DNA from: an uncultured SAR86 cluster bacterium
GTDB taxonomy: Bacteria > Pseudomonadota > Gammaproteobacteria > Magnimaribacterales > D2472
Assembly: GCA_902518715.1 (NCBI GenBank)
Contig: CABYHU010000001.1
Coordinates: 178,156 to 242,155 of the forward strand
Direction of reading: 5' to 3'
Length of the DNA: 64,000 nucleotides
Every line of letters begins with the position of its first letter. Position 1 is the stretch's first letter. The translations under genes and the position numbers were made by a program. Shown here piece after piece: positions 1 to 9,852 of this stretch. The notes under the pieces were generated by a model. The model was not told where the DNA came from, searched no databases, and saw only the letters and a program-made list of their open reading frames with translations.

Positions 1-13
1 TAGGCGTTTTTTT

Positions 14-19
14 TATAAT
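14..19 (+). promoter_or_regulatory. Candidate -10 box of thiD
   Basis: A perfect TATAAT lies 6 nt before the GTG start of thiD. The expected -35 region falls outside the window. If it is used, transcription would begin at or next to the start codon. Confidence 0.4.
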
Positions 20-25
20 CACAAA

Positions 26-802
26 GTGTCATTTATACCAAAAGTCCTTATTATTGCTGGATCAGATTCGGGTGGTGGTGCTGGAATTCAAGCAGATATT
101 AAGGCAACTACATTTTTTAAAGGATATGCAATGACTGTGGTTACAGCTATTACTGCACAAAACACAATCGGCGTTCAATCAATATATCCATTACCAAAGC
201 AAATAGTCATAGATCAAATTAATTCTATAAATAGTGACCTCTCGCCTGATGTTATAAAAATAGGAATGCTAGCTGATGAAGAAATTATTGAATATATAAG
301 TATGAACATCTCTAACCACAAAATTATTTTAGATCCAGTTATGGTAGCTACATCAGGAGATGTTCTTGTAAGTGATGAAGTAATAACGTCAATTAAAAAT
401 AATCTTGTAAGTAAATCTTTTTTAATAACTCCCAACATACATGAAGCTGAAATACTTAATGAAAAGAAAATTAATAATCTTGAGGATCAGATAGATGCAG
501 GAAAGAAATTATTAAAACTTGGATGTAAAAATGTATTAGTTAAAGGCGGTCATGGAAATTCAGACAATATAAGTGATGTCTTGATTACTTCTAATGGTGA
601 TGAACATATATTTGAATCTAAAAAAATTAATAGTACAAATACTCATGGAACAGGCTGTTCTTTAGCATCAGCAATTGCCACAAACATAGGTTTAGGTATT
701 AATTTAAAAGATTCAATAAGAATTTCTATTGAATATGTTCAAAATGGTATTAAAAAAGCCCCTAATTTTGGTTCGGGTAATGGACCTATTCGTCATTTTT
801 AA
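26..802 (+). CDS. thiD: Hydroxymethylpyrimidine/phosphomethylpyrimidine kinase
   Basis: Phosphorylates HMP and HMP-P in thiamine pyrimidine synthesis in the cytoplasm. The protein opens with the ribokinase-fold stretch VLIIAGSDSGGGAGIQADIK. Near residue 207 it carries the GTGCSLASA anion-hole/catalytic motif typical of ThiD. The length of 258 aa is normal for the single-domain enzyme. The start is GTG, preceded by TATAAT only 6 nt upstream, so the transcript may be leaderless. No other thiamine gene is next to it. The 3' end overlaps the convergent transporter by 17 bp. The call rests on motif recognition and is strong. Confidence 0.95.
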   Translation: MSFIPKVLIIAGSDSGGGAGIQADIKATTFFKGYAMTVVTAITAQNTIGVQSIYPLPKQIVIDQINSINSDLSPDVIKIGMLADEEIIEYISMNISNHKIILDPVMVATSGDVLVSDEVITSIKNNLVSKSFLITPNIHEAEILNEKKINNLEDQIDAGKKLLKLGCKNVLVKGGHGNSDNISDVLITSNGDEHIFESKKINSTNTHGTGCSLASAIATNIGLGINLKDSIRISIEYVQNGIKKAPNFGSGNGPIRHF

Positions 803-1520
803 CTAACGGATTTATATTCCTAACGCCATAAATAAATATTGTATCTATCAACGCAATAAATATTTTAAAAATATATTTAGATAAAGCTATGTAAAAAGCC
901 TCATATATACTCAAGTCTGTTGCTATCACCCAGGTAAAAGTATAAATAAAGGTATCAAGTAATTGTGAAGTAATGGTTGAAAGATTATTCCTCAACCAAA
1001 GATATTTACCTTGTGTAATAGTTTTAAGATAATTGAAAAACCAAACATCAAATTTTTGACTTATAAAGTAAGCAGTCAGAGAGCCTATTATAAAAGCTGG
1101 TGAATATGAGGCGATGACTGATAGAGCATTATGAACTTCTAATGCTGAACCAGTTAAATCAGAGGGTTTGAATAGTAAACTTAAAAGAAGTGTTAGTAGG
1201 ACAGCAATGTTTGCAAAAAATCCAAGATTAACTGCCCTGTTGGCTTCAGTTTTACCATATTTTTCATTTAGAAGGTCTGTTGAAAAATAAATTCCTGAAT
1301 AAAGAATTGCGCCCATACTTACAGTAAACGTAGCATCAAAAATAACAAATTCAGAAACCTTACCACCTTGCAGATTGCCCAGAATAATGCCTAAAATTAC
1401 AGCCGTATATAAACCATATTTTCCAAAAAATTTATAAAGAACTACAACTAGTAACAAGTCATAAAAGACTACGACTAACCATAAGCTTTCTTGAGATAAC
1501 CCCTGAAAGAGGAATTCCAT
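786..1520 (-). CDS. Queuosine precursor transporter (YhhQ/VUT family)
   Basis: Integral inner-membrane protein of 244 aa with about six hydrophobic segments. The block ending in a Tyr-rich helix and STDLLNEKYGKTEANRAV is the signature I associate with the VUT/DUF165 (YhhQ) family, which salvages preQ0/preQ1 for tRNA queuosine. It is probably transcribed with the ETF genes just upstream, with a gap of only 4 bp after etfA. The functional link to ETF is unclear. It is convergent with thiD and overlaps it. Substrate specificity is inferred from the family. Confidence 0.85.
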   Translation of the reverse strand: MEFLFQGLSQESLWLVVVFYDLLLVVVLYKFFGKYGLYTAVILGIILGNLQGGKVSEFVIFDATFTVSMGAILYSGIYFSTDLLNEKYGKTEANRAVNLGFFANIAVLLTLLLSLLFKPSDLTGSALEVHNALSVIASYSPAFIIGSLTAYFISQKFDVWFFNYLKTITQGKYLWLRNNLSTITSQLLDTFIYTFTWVIATDLSIYEAFYIALSKYIFKIFIALIDTIFIYGVRNINPLVKNDE

Positions 1521-1524
1521 CTAA

Positions 1525-2454
1525 TTATACAGAGTCAGTTAATTCAGGTACTGCTTCAAATAAATCACCGACAAGACCATAGTCTGCAACTTGAAAAATT
1601 GGTGCATCTTCATCTTTATTAATCGCAACTATTACCTTCGAGTCCTTCATTCCAGCTAAATGTTGAATAGCACCAGAAATACCAATAGCTATATATAAAG
1701 AAGGTGCAACTATTTTACCTGTTTGTCCAACTTGATAATCATTTGGAACATAGCCAGCATCAACAGCGGCCCTAGAGGCTCCAACTGCGGCGCCCAATTT
1801 ATCAGCAAGTGCTTCGATGATTTTAAAATTTTCAGATGAGCCTAATGCTCTTCCACCAGAAACAATTACATCAGCAGCTGTAAGTTCTGGTCTATCACTC
1901 TCGGCAATTTCGTCGCTAACAAACTTTGAATTATTTAAAGAATCAACAACAGCACCAACATCAACATTTACTGATGAATCTACCATGGGTGATGCATCAA
2001 ATGCTGTTGTTCTTACAGTTATTACCTTGACGGAATCAGTTGATTTAACAGTTGCAATGCAACTTCCTGCGTAAATTGGTCTTTTAAATGTGTCAGCATC
2101 TTCAACTGAAATAATATCTGATATCTGTTGAACGTCTAATTTAGCTGCTACTCTGGGAAGAAAATTCTTACCGAAAGTTGTTGCAGGTGCGAGTATGTAA
2201 TTAAATCCGTCTGCAACAGAAACAACTAAGTTACCTAAATCTTCAGCTAAGAAGTTTTTATATATTGGATCGTCAACATGAATAACAGAACTAATACCAG
2301 AAATCTTCGCAGCTTGTTCTGCAACTGATGATGATTCTGATCCAGCAACTAATATTGATACATCTCCACCAATTTCTGATGCAGCTGTTACTGTGTTAAG
2401 GGTTGAACCTTTAATTTCACTATTATCGTGTTCTGCTACTACTAATATACTCAT
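1525..2454 (-). CDS. etfA: Electron transfer flavoprotein alpha subunit
   Basis: The alpha subunit (309 aa, normal length) binds FAD and forms a heterodimer with EtfB. It carries electrons from acyl-CoA and related dehydrogenases to ETF-ubiquinone oxidoreductase. The C-terminal FAD domain is clear from about residue 190: [34 protein letters not shown] and [16 protein letters not shown]. The ATG overlaps the etfB stop as an ATGA-type junction, so the two subunits are probably translationally coupled. The presence of etfB and divergent ETF-QO makes a complete module. Confidence 0.97.
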   Translation of the reverse strand: MSILVVAEHDNSEIKGSTLNTVTAASEIGGDVSILVAGSESSSVAEQAAKISGISSVIHVDDPIYKNFLAEDLGNLVVSVADGFNYILAPATTFGKNFLPRVAAKLDVQQISDIISVEDADTFKRPIYAGSCIATVKSTDSVKVITVRTTAFDASPMVDSSVNVDVGAVVDSLNNSKFVSDEIAESDRPELTAADVIVSGGRALGSSENFKIIEALADKLGAAVGASRAAVDAGYVPNDYQVGQTGKIVAPSLYIAIGISGAIQHLAGMKDSKVIVAINKDEDAPIFQVADYGLVGDLFEAVPELTDSV

Positions 2455-3203
2455 GTTATTACCTTTGCTTCATTTTTTAATTTTTCAACTAATTCATCAA
2501 CCGTATCAACCATTACACCGGCTTCACGTACTGGTGGCAATTCAACTGAAAGAATTGACGTTCTATTGGATACATCTAGGCCAAGATCAGAAACATTTTG
2601 AATGGAAAGTTCTTTTTTCTTTGCTTGCATAATATTTGGCAATGATGCATATCTTGGCTCATTAAGCCTTAAATCCGTTGTAACAACTGCTGGAAGACTT
2701 ACATTTATTGTTTGTAAACCACCATCAATTTCTCTAGTAACTAATGCATTGTCCTCTTCAACTTTAAGTTCGGATGCAAAAGTAGCTTGGGGCATATCAA
2801 GCAATGAAGCTAGCATTTGACCAGTTTGGTTATTATCTCCGTCAATTGCTTGCTTGCCTAAAATTATAAGATTAGGATTTTCAGATTCAACTATTTTGGT
2901 TAAAACTTTTGCAATAGCTAGTGGCTCTAGTAAACCCTCGGATTGAGCTAAAATTGCTCTATCTGCACCAAGTGCAAGACATGCTCTTAGCTGTTCTTGA
3001 GATTCATCACCCCCAACAGTTACAACAACTACTTCCGAAGCTTGACCAGATTCCTTTAATCTAACTGCTTCTTCGACAGCAATTTCACAAAAGGGGTTAA
3101 CTGACATCTTTACATTATTGAGATCAACATTTGAATTATCAGATAATGGCCTTACCTTTACGTTATAGTCGACTACTCTTTTTATAGGTACTAGTATTTT
3201 CAT
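2451..3203 (-). CDS. etfB: Electron transfer flavoprotein beta subunit
   Basis: Beta subunit (250 aa) of the ETF heterodimer, with the AMP-binding domain. Family hallmarks are the start [29 protein letters not shown] and [23 protein letters not shown]. It is the first gene of the etfBA operon and is divergent from ETF-QO across an 80-bp spacer. The ATG start has no strong Shine-Dalgarno sequence upstream. The assignment is firm. Confidence 0.97.
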   Translation of the reverse strand: MKILVPIKRVVDYNVKVRPLSDNSNVDLNNVKMSVNPFCEIAVEEAVRLKESGQASEVVVVTVGGDESQEQLRACLALGADRAILAQSEGLLEPLAIAKVLTKIVESENPNLIILGKQAIDGDNNQTGQMLASLLDMPQATFASELKVEEDNALVTREIDGGLQTINVSLPAVVTTDLRLNEPRYASLPNIMQAKKKELSIQNVSDLGLDVSNRTSILSVELPPVREAGVMVDTVDELVEKLKNEAKVIT

Positions 3204-3209
3204 AATATG

Positions 3210-3238
3210 TTAAGTTTAAAGGGTTTTGCGGCTATAAT
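3210..3238 (+). promoter_or_regulatory. Candidate promoter of ETF-QO
   Basis: TTAAGT and TATAAT are separated by 17 bp in the 80-bp etfB/ETF-QO divergent spacer. The -10 is consensus and the -35 is weak. The start codon is about 45 nt downstream, preceded by an AGGAAG ribosome site. Confidence 0.4.
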
Positions 3239-3282
3239 TGTAATGCTTTTTACACAATTTCTAAAGAGCTTAGGAAGTATTT

Positions 3283-4926
3283 ATGGAACGTGATGTAATG
3301 GAATATGATGTCCTTGTTGTGGGTGCTGGACCTGCAGGACTATCTACAGCTATAAAATTTGCTCAATTAAATAAAAAAAATAATACAAATCATTCGATAT
3401 GCGTTATTGAAAAGGGATCTGAGGTTGGCGCTCATATTTTATCTGGGAATGTATTTGAGCCTACAGCTCTCAATGAGCTTATACCAGATTGGAAGGATAA
3501 GGAGGCACCACTTGATACACCCGTAAAGAAAGATGTTGTTAAGTACCTTGTAAATGAAAATATATCCATACCCGTTCCTCTGCCAGGATTTTTTATGCCA
3601 AATTTCAACAATCATGGTAATTACATTATGAGTCTTGCTAATTTTTGTAGATGGCTCGCAAAAGAAGCAGAGTCACTTGGAGTTGAAATATTTGCTGGCT
3701 TTACTGCTTCTGAAATAATTATTGAAAATGATCAGCTGAAGGGAATTGTTACTGGTGAAATGGGTGTTAGTAAGGATGGTGAAAAAAAATCATCATACCA
3801 GCCTAGTATGGAGCTAAGAGCAAAATACACTGTCCTTTCTGAAGGTTGTAGAGGTCATCTTGGTAAGCAGATAATTAAAAAATTTAATTTAGATCAAGGT
3901 AAAGATCCACAACATTATGGGATAGGTTTTAAAGAAATATGGGATATCAAACCTGAATTACATAAAGAAGGGACCGTAATGCATACAGCAGGTTGGCCAG
4001 CTAAAGGTACAGCATCTGGATCTTATTGTTACCATGGTAAAAATAATCAACTCTATATGGGTTACGTAGTTCCATTAGATTATAAGAATCCTTATCTAAG
4101 TCCTTATGATGAATTTCAACAATGGAAGCATAATTCTGGTATATCTAAGCTTCTAAAAGATGGAACCAGAGTGGCTTATGGTGCAAGAGCGCTCATAAAA
4201 GGTGGTTTCCAGTCACGGCCAAAAATGTCATTTAATGGTGGACTTATTATTGGTGATAATGCGGGGACACTCAATTTCCCTAAAATTAAAGGTACTCATA
4301 CAGCAATGAAATCCGGGATGATTGCTGCTGAAGTAATACATGATGCAATAGAAAACAATAATATTGGTTCAGATCTTGTTCTTTATGAAGATAGAATTCA
4401 AAAGTCCTGGCTTCAGAAAGAACTATACAAAGCAAGGAACTTTGGTCCGTTATTACATAAATTTGGTAATTTATTTGGCCCTATCTTAGCGGCTATAGAT
4501 CAATTTATTTTTAGAGGCAATCTACCATTTACTTTAAATCACCCTACTCCAGATTATGCTTGCTTAGAAGACGCATCTAAGATGCCTAAAATTAATTATC
4601 CCAAACCAGATGGGGTTATATCTTTTGATAAACTTAGTTCTGTCTATCTATCGAATACTACACATGAGGAAGATCAGCCATGTCATTTAAAATTAAGAGA
4701 TGAAAATATCCCAATAAGTGTAAATTTACCCAAATATGCTGAGCCGGCTCAGAGATATTGTCCTGCAGGAGTTTACGAGGTTGTTAATGAGAATAACCAA
4801 AATAAATTTGTTATTAATGCTCAAAATTGTGTTCATTGTAAAACATGCGATATTAAGGACCCATCGCAGAATATTACTTGGGTAACACCTGAAGGTATGG
4901 GTGGTCCAAATTATCTTAATATGTAA
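3283..4926 (+). CDS. Electron transfer flavoprotein-ubiquinone oxidoreductase
   Basis: Membrane-associated flavoprotein that passes electrons from reduced ETF to ubiquinone. The N-terminal FAD Rossmann motif VVGAGPAGLSTAI is followed by the family motif HILSGNVFEP. The C-terminus holds the 4Fe-4S ligands: a Cys in RYCPAGVYEV and the cluster CVHCKTCDIKDP. The length (547 aa) matches the family. The first ATG was chosen because AGGAAG sits 6-7 nt before it; a second in-frame ATG is five codons later. It is divergent from etfBA and overlaps the following DUF885 gene by 1 nt. Confidence 0.97.
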   Translation: MERDVMEYDVLVVGAGPAGLSTAIKFAQLNKKNNTNHSICVIEKGSEVGAHILSGNVFEPTALNELIPDWKDKEAPLDTPVKKDVVKYLVNENISIPVPLPGFFMPNFNNHGNYIMSLANFCRWLAKEAESLGVEIFAGFTASEIIIENDQLKGIVTGEMGVSKDGEKKSSYQPSMELRAKYTVLSEGCRGHLGKQIIKKFNLDQGKDPQHYGIGFKEIWDIKPELHKEGTVMHTAGWPAKGTASGSYCYHGKNNQLYMGYVVPLDYKNPYLSPYDEFQQWKHNSGISKLLKDGTRVAYGARALIKGGFQSRPKMSFNGGLIIGDNAGTLNFPKIKGTHTAMKSGMIAAEVIHDAIENNNIGSDLVLYEDRIQKSWLQKELYKARNFGPLLHKFGNLFGPILAAIDQFIFRGNLPFTLNHPTPDYACLEDASKMPKINYPKPDGVISFDKLSSVYLSNTTHEEDQPCHLKLRDENIPISVNLPKYAEPAQRYCPAGVYEVVNENNQNKFVINAQNCVHCKTCDIKDPSQNITWVTPEGMGGPNYLNM

Positions 4927-6707
4927 TGTTTAAACTTAGATACATTCTTTATACAGGATTGCTATCACTAGGTTTAATTGTTGCTTTTAATTTATCTCTG
5001 ATACCAAATTTCTTTTCTAAAAATAATGATGAGCAAAAATTTTTAGAACTTCTAGATAAAGAATTTGCTAAATCAATAGAAGATAACCCTATCTATGCAT
5101 CCTATATGGGAGATTTACGCTTTAACACACTATGGCCTGATTACTCAATTGAGAAAATAAATAAAGATCATGAACATACATTAAAAGTTATACAAGAGCT
5201 TGAGATGATGAGTGTTGATGATTTTTCAGATGAAAATAAATTAAACTATCGATTATTTTTAGATGGTTACAAAAACTCTGCAGATAAACATCAATATCAA
5301 ATACATTTATTACCATTCAGTCATAGAGGCGGTATTCAACTGCAACACGAAACAGCAGAAACATTACCTCTTCGTAATTTTCAACAATATATGGATTGGA
5401 TTACTCGTCTTGAAAAACTTGATGATGTAATAGATCAATATATTGCACTAGCAAACCGGGGTATTGAAAATCAAGTCATGCCGCCTAAAGTTTTAATGAG
5501 TAGAGTCTTAAATCAAATAAAATTACAAAATGTTGATTCTTATATAAATAGTCCCTTCTATGATGCATTTGAGGTTTTACCAGATGAAATATCAAATCAA
5601 GAACAAGAACAAATAAGAGAACAAGCGCAAATTACTATAACCAATGTCGTAATACCCTCTTATGTAAAGTTATTAAATTTCTTTGAAAATTCTTATTATC
5701 CCAATTGTAGAGACACAATAGGGATTAGTGATATTAAAAATGGTTCACAATACTATGAACTCATCGCTAGGCAATTTACAACTACCGATCTCACCCCAGA
5801 TGAAATACATAATATTGGACTAAGTGAAGTAAAAAGGATAAAGAATGAGATGTTTAAGATTATGGATCAAGTTCAATGGAATGGAAGTTTTGATGAATTC
5901 TTAAACTTTTTAAGGACAGATAGCCAGTTTTACTTTGAAACAGGTGAAGAGCTATTTACTGAATATCTTGCTACTTCTAAAAGAATAGATCCTTTGTTGG
6001 TTAAATTATTTAAAGACTTGCCTTCTATGCCATATGGATTAAAACCTATACCAATGGAGAGTGCTCCTGATACTACAACAGCCTACTATCAAAGACCTGC
6101 TGCTGATGGTTCAAGAGCTGGATATTACTATGTAAACCTATATATGCCTGAGGTTAGACCTAAATATGAAATAGAAGCGCTATCACTCCATGAGGCAATG
6201 CCAGGTCATCATTTACAAATTGCTTATACGATGGAATTAGATTTACCGAACTTTAGAAAATATGGGGGCTATACTGCATTCGTTGAAGGATGGGGTTTAT
6301 ATGCTGAAAGTTTAGGTGAAGATTTAGGGATGTATAAAGATCCATATTCAAAATTTGGTCAGCTAACATATGAAATGTGGCGAGCAGTAAGACTTGTTGT
6401 TGATACAGGTATGCATTACAAAGGATGGTCAAGACAACAAGCAATAGAATATTTCTTAGACAATGCAGCAAAAACAAAACAGGATGTCATAAATGAAATT
6501 GATAGGTATATTAATTGGCCTGGTCAAGCATTGGCATACAAAATTGGTGAACTTAAAATAAAGGAACTTAGAGCTATTTCTGAGAATAAGTTAGGTAATG
6601 AGTTTGATATTAAAGAATTCCATCATGAGGTTTTGAAACATGGAGGCATACCTCTTTATGTTCTTGAGGAAAATATAAATTCTTGGATCAATCAGCAAAT
6701 AAATTAG
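4926..6707 (+). CDS. DUF885 family putative zinc peptidase, membrane-anchored or exported
   Basis: A 593-aa protein with an N-terminal hydrophobic segment (about residues 5-28), so probably exported or anchored to the inner membrane. It carries the HEAMPGHHLQ motif near residue 421 and FVEGWGLYAE about 28 residues later. Together these resemble the HExxxGHH/E metal site of the DUF885 family, which is related to thermolysin/M32-like peptidases. The true substrate is unknown. It overlaps ETF-QO by 1 nt at its start and the next gene by 25 bp at its end, so the three are probably co-transcribed. Confidence 0.85.
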   Translation: MFKLRYILYTGLLSLGLIVAFNLSLIPNFFSKNNDEQKFLELLDKEFAKSIEDNPIYASYMGDLRFNTLWPDYSIEKINKDHEHTLKVIQELEMMSVDDFSDENKLNYRLFLDGYKNSADKHQYQIHLLPFSHRGGIQLQHETAETLPLRNFQQYMDWITRLEKLDDVIDQYIALANRGIENQVMPPKVLMSRVLNQIKLQNVDSYINSPFYDAFEVLPDEISNQEQEQIREQAQITITNVVIPSYVKLLNFFENSYYPNCRDTIGISDIKNGSQYYELIARQFTTTDLTPDEIHNIGLSEVKRIKNEMFKIMDQVQWNGSFDEFLNFLRTDSQFYFETGEELFTEYLATSKRIDPLLVKLFKDLPSMPYGLKPIPMESAPDTTTAYYQRPAADGSRAGYYYVNLYMPEVRPKYEIEALSLHEAMPGHHLQIAYTMELDLPNFRKYGGYTAFVEGWGLYAESLGEDLGMYKDPYSKFGQLTYEMWRAVRLVVDTGMHYKGWSRQQAIEYFLDNAAKTKQDVINEIDRYINWPGQALAYKIGELKIKELRAISENKLGNEFDIKEFHHEVLKHGGIPLYVLEENINSWINQQIN

Positions 6708-7552
6708 CTCTAGTTGAGCCATCAAATTTTAATTTTAATACAGAGACGTTTGATACAAATGTTTTTCAAAATGATGTTCAATTTAATAAGTTAAAGATTT
6801 TTGAAGAGTTTGATAACTTAATAAGCACATTAGAAAAAAATAGAATCTCATTTAATATTCTAAAGAGTCCAAAAAATTCACCTGATAGCATATATCCTAA
6901 TAATTGGGTTGTAACTTTTGATGATGGAACTTATGACTTATTTAGTATGCAATCTCCTTATAGACGTCTAGAAAGATCAAACTCAAACATAAATTTTTTA
7001 AATACAAACTATTCACTTAAAAATGATTTAACTGAATATGAAGCAGAAAATGTTTTTTTAGAGGGAACGGGTTCTTTGGTTTTAGATAGAGTTAACAAAA
7101 CCGCATATATGGCTGAATCAAAAAGATCAAACGTAAATTTAGCTTTAAAATGGTCTCAACTTAGAGGATATGATCTTGTTCATTTTAAAAGCTATATAGA
7201 TAAAATACCCACTTACCATACAAATGTTCTGATGTTTATTACAAATAAATTTGCTGGCATATGTTTTGATTCAATTTACGACTCTAAAAACTTACTATCT
7301 AATATTGAAAAAACTCATAAGATTCTCAATTTATCTATAGAGCAGGTCAAAAATTTTTCAGGGAATGCCATAGTAGTAAGAAATATTAATAACGAAGCTA
7401 AATTTTTAATATCTTCATCTGGTCTTAAAGCTTTCGATTTATTACAAAAAAGATTTATTGAAAAATATTACGATATCGTAGACATAAATATTCCCACAAT
7501 TGAAAAAATTGGTGGTGGTTCAGTTCGCTGCATGTTATTGGAGTTATTCTAG
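6683..7552 (+). CDS. CtlX-like citrulline/arginine deiminase-fold hydrolase
   Basis: 289-aa member of the guanidino-group-modifying (pentein) superfamily. Visible family blocks are YPNNWVVTFDDG, AENVFLEGTGSLVLDR (acidic residue region), YHTNVLM (catalytic His) and GGGSVRCMLLELF. The nucleophile Cys is at about residue 283, six residues from the C-terminus. The arrangement best fits the arginine-deiminase-related/CtlX group. The start is TTG inside the end of the DUF885 gene (25-bp overlap); no nearby ATG gives the full N-terminal strand. The stop overlaps the convergent LysE gene. The exact substrate (citrulline, arginine or a methylated derivative) cannot be read from the sequence. Confidence 0.8.
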   Translation: MDQSANKLALVEPSNFNFNTETFDTNVFQNDVQFNKLKIFEEFDNLISTLEKNRISFNILKSPKNSPDSIYPNNWVVTFDDGTYDLFSMQSPYRRLERSNSNINFLNTNYSLKNDLTEYEAENVFLEGTGSLVLDRVNKTAYMAESKRSNVNLALKWSQLRGYDLVHFKSYIDKIPTYHTNVLMFITNKFAGICFDSIYDSKNLLSNIEKTHKILNLSIEQVKNFSGNAIVVRNINNEAKFLISSSGLKAFDLLQKRFIEKYYDIVDINIPTIEKIGGGSVRCMLLELF

Positions 7553-8139
7553 AAAAATATATTTATCAGAATTAAACATCCAAGACCAATAAGGATAGAT
7601 CCTGCAATCTTATTGATAATTTCTTGAACTGGCTCCCATCTCTTTTGAATATTCTCATGTGTAAGAACTATGGTTAAGAATGAAAACCATAAAGAAGTAG
7701 CTACTGCAAAGTAGATAGGAACAAAAATTTTTCCAATAGATGAAATATCATCATTAAGAATGATTGAAAATAATGAAATAAAGAAAATAAAAGCTTTTAT
7801 ATTAAAAATGTTTGTAATAAATCCATTTATGAAGCTGCTAGACATTAATTGGGATTTTTCAGATGTCTGCGATTCACTTTTAAATGATGAGATACCTATA
7901 AATATCAAGTAAAAAGACCCAAACATAGATATTAGATCACCAGCAATATTATTTGAAACTAATAGAGTTGATATGCCAAATATTGCCAAGTAACAATGAA
8001 TTAATATTCCAACTCCAATCCCAAAAGCACAGAATAATCCCCCCCTTCTTTTATTAAGTGAAACCTCTCTAATAATTATTGCTGTATCTGGTCCTGGACT
8101 CATAACAGCAAATAAATGAGCTAAAGCTGCATAAATCAT
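7549..8139 (-). CDS. LysE/RhtB family amino-acid exporter
   Basis: 196-aa inner-membrane protein with about six hydrophobic helices. The N-terminal signature AHLFAVMSPGPDTAIIIREV is diagnostic of LysE/RhtB translocators, which export amino acids or small amines. It is probably the last gene of the minus-strand murB-kdsB-msbA/lpxK run, 2 bp after murB. Substrate unknown. Confidence 0.88.
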   Translation of the reverse strand: MIYAALAHLFAVMSPGPDTAIIIREVSLNKRRGGLFCAFGIGVGILIHCYLAIFGISTLLVSNNIAGDLISMFGSFYLIFIGISSFKSESQTSEKSQLMSSSFINGFITNIFNIKAFIFFISLFSIILNDDISSIGKIFVPIYFAVATSLWFSFLTIVLTHENIQKRWEPVQEIINKIAGSILIGLGCLILINIFF

Positions 8140-8141
8140 TT

Positions 8142-9125
8142 CTATATAATCGTTGGTTCTATCTCTAAGAGAATATTAAACTCTTTATAGACTTTTGATT
8201 GAATGTCTTGAGAGATTTTTATTATGTCATCATAACTAATATTGTTTTTGTTGGTAATTATTAGTGCATGACTTGAATGTAAATTATCAATAGCTTCATG
8301 ATTTAAAGTGCTTTTAATAAGCTCAATAAGTCTTCCTGCTCCAACTTTTACATTTGGTTTATCATGATCCCATATTATTAAATCTTCTTTTTTAAAGTTA
8401 TTGTATGAAATATCCTTTTCATTAATTATAGGATTTTTAAAAAAGCTTCCAGCATTTGGTACTACTTTAGGGTTAGGCAGCTTTGAATCCCGTAACTCAC
8501 AGATAATCGCACCTAGTTCTTTTGAGGTTATAGATGTTATATCTTTTTCTTTACTATTAATAAGGTGTCTTATACCCTCATAATTCATATTCAGTTTTTC
8601 AATATGATTAAATTCAAAATCAATATCAATAATAAAATATGGTTTAGTTTGAAAAATTGAAGATCTGTAGCCAAAGTCACATTGATCTTTTAGAAGTTTT
8701 TTAAAAGTTTTATCTTCAAAGTCATAAACATTGATGCTTTTAATAAAATCAGAAACCTGAACTCCATATGCCCCTATGTTTTGGACTGGTGCTGCACCTA
8801 CAGATCCAGGAATACCTATTAAATTTTCAATACCAAATCTATTATCTTCAATAACACTTAATACAAAATCATTCCAATTTACTGCAGATCCAACTCTATA
8901 CAAGGTTGATGATATTTTATTAACTTTTGTATTGTTTGATTTAATTACCTTTTTATTTAGTTTTGTAGGAAGAACTAAATTTGTACATTCGCCTATAATC
9001 AATAATTCATCATATTTGTTGTAATCAACTTTAAGAAGATCTTCAGTTGATTCAATTTCATATAGCGTATTTGTGTGACAAGGAAGATTTAAAGAGTTTT
9101 TAATCTTTATTTCGTATTTAGTCAT
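8142..9125 (-). CDS. murB: UDP-N-acetylenolpyruvoylglucosamine reductase
   Basis: Cytoplasmic FAD/NADPH enzyme that makes UDP-MurNAc for peptidoglycan. Motifs include the FAD-binding GIPGSVGAAPVQNIGAYGVQ and GSFFKNPI with the proton-donor Ser. At 327 aa it is close to the E. coli-type enzyme. The start overlaps kdsB by 8 bp. The clustering of murB, kdsB and lpxK in an envelope-synthesis operon supports the call. Confidence 0.96.
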   Translation of the reverse strand: MTKYEIKIKNSLNLPCHTNTLYEIESTEDLLKVDYNKYDELLIIGECTNLVLPTKLNKKVIKSNNTKVNKISSTLYRVGSAVNWNDFVLSVIEDNRFGIENLIGIPGSVGAAPVQNIGAYGVQVSDFIKSINVYDFEDKTFKKLLKDQCDFGYRSSIFQTKPYFIIDIDFEFNHIEKLNMNYEGIRHLINSKEKDITSITSKELGAIICELRDSKLPNPKVVPNAGSFFKNPIINEKDISYNNFKKEDLIIWDHDKPNVKVGAGRLIELIKSTLNHEAIDNLHSSHALIITNKNNISYDDIIKISQDIQSKVYKEFNILLEIEPTII

Positions 9126-9852
9126 TATTATTAAGAATCTTTAAAGCTTTTTTGTAATCAGTCTCGGTATCAATTCCTATACTTAATTCTTCAATTTCAA
9201 CTAAATAGATCTCATGTCCATTGTCTAAAAATCTCAATTGCTCAAGGCTTTCAGAAATCTCATTTTTAGATCTGGGTAATGAAACAAAAGTAGTTAAAGT
9301 TTCATAATTGTATGAATATATACCTACATGTTGAAAATACTTTGCTTTAATCTTCGAGAGATCGATTGAATCAACATTTCGTAAAAAATTTATAGCTCTA
9401 TTTGAGTCTGATAAATAAACTTTTACATTATTAGGATCATTAAAATCATTATCCTTGAACAACGTACATGCTGAACCAACAGATGCATTTTTATTTTTAA
9501 AAATTATATCTGCTGTTTTGTTTATTGTTTCTGGATCTATAAATGGTTCATCACCTTGAACATTAACAATGACCATGTCATCACTAATATCTAATTTTGC
9601 AGCACATTCATGAACTCTATCAGTTCCAGACTCATGATCTTTTGAGGTTAAAATGACATTAGGTGTAAATTTTTTTACGTGATCCTCAATCTTTTTTGAA
9701 TCAGTTGCTATGAAAACTTTTTTAGCATTGCTCTGAATGGCTCTAAGATAAACTCTTTCAATCAAACTCTTTCCATTTAAGTCTAGAAGAGCTTTTTCTT
9801 TAAGTCTTGTGCTAGAAAGTCTTGAAGGAATTATTACGATAAAATCATTCAT
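9118..9852 (-). CDS. kdsB: 3-deoxy-manno-octulosonate cytidylyltransferase (CMP-Kdo synthetase)
   Basis: Activates Kdo with CTP for the LPS inner core. The N-terminal nucleotidyltransferase signature IIPSRLSSTRLKEKAL and the middle motif VNVQGDEPFIDPE are diagnostic. 244 aa is standard length. It overlaps the MsbA-LpxK gene by 8 bp and murB by 8 bp, so the three are tightly coupled. Its presence shows that the organism makes Kdo-containing LPS. Confidence 0.97.
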   Translation of the reverse strand: MNDFIVIIPSRLSSTRLKEKALLDLNGKSLIERVYLRAIQSNAKKVFIATDSKKIEDHVKKFTPNVILTSKDHESGTDRVHECAAKLDISDDMVIVNVQGDEPFIDPETINKTADIIFKNKNASVGSACTLFKDNDFNDPNNVKVYLSDSNRAINFLRNVDSIDLSKIKAKYFQHVGIYSYNYETLTTFVSLPRSKNEISESLEQLRFLDNGHEIYLVEIEELSIGIDTETDYKKALKILNNND

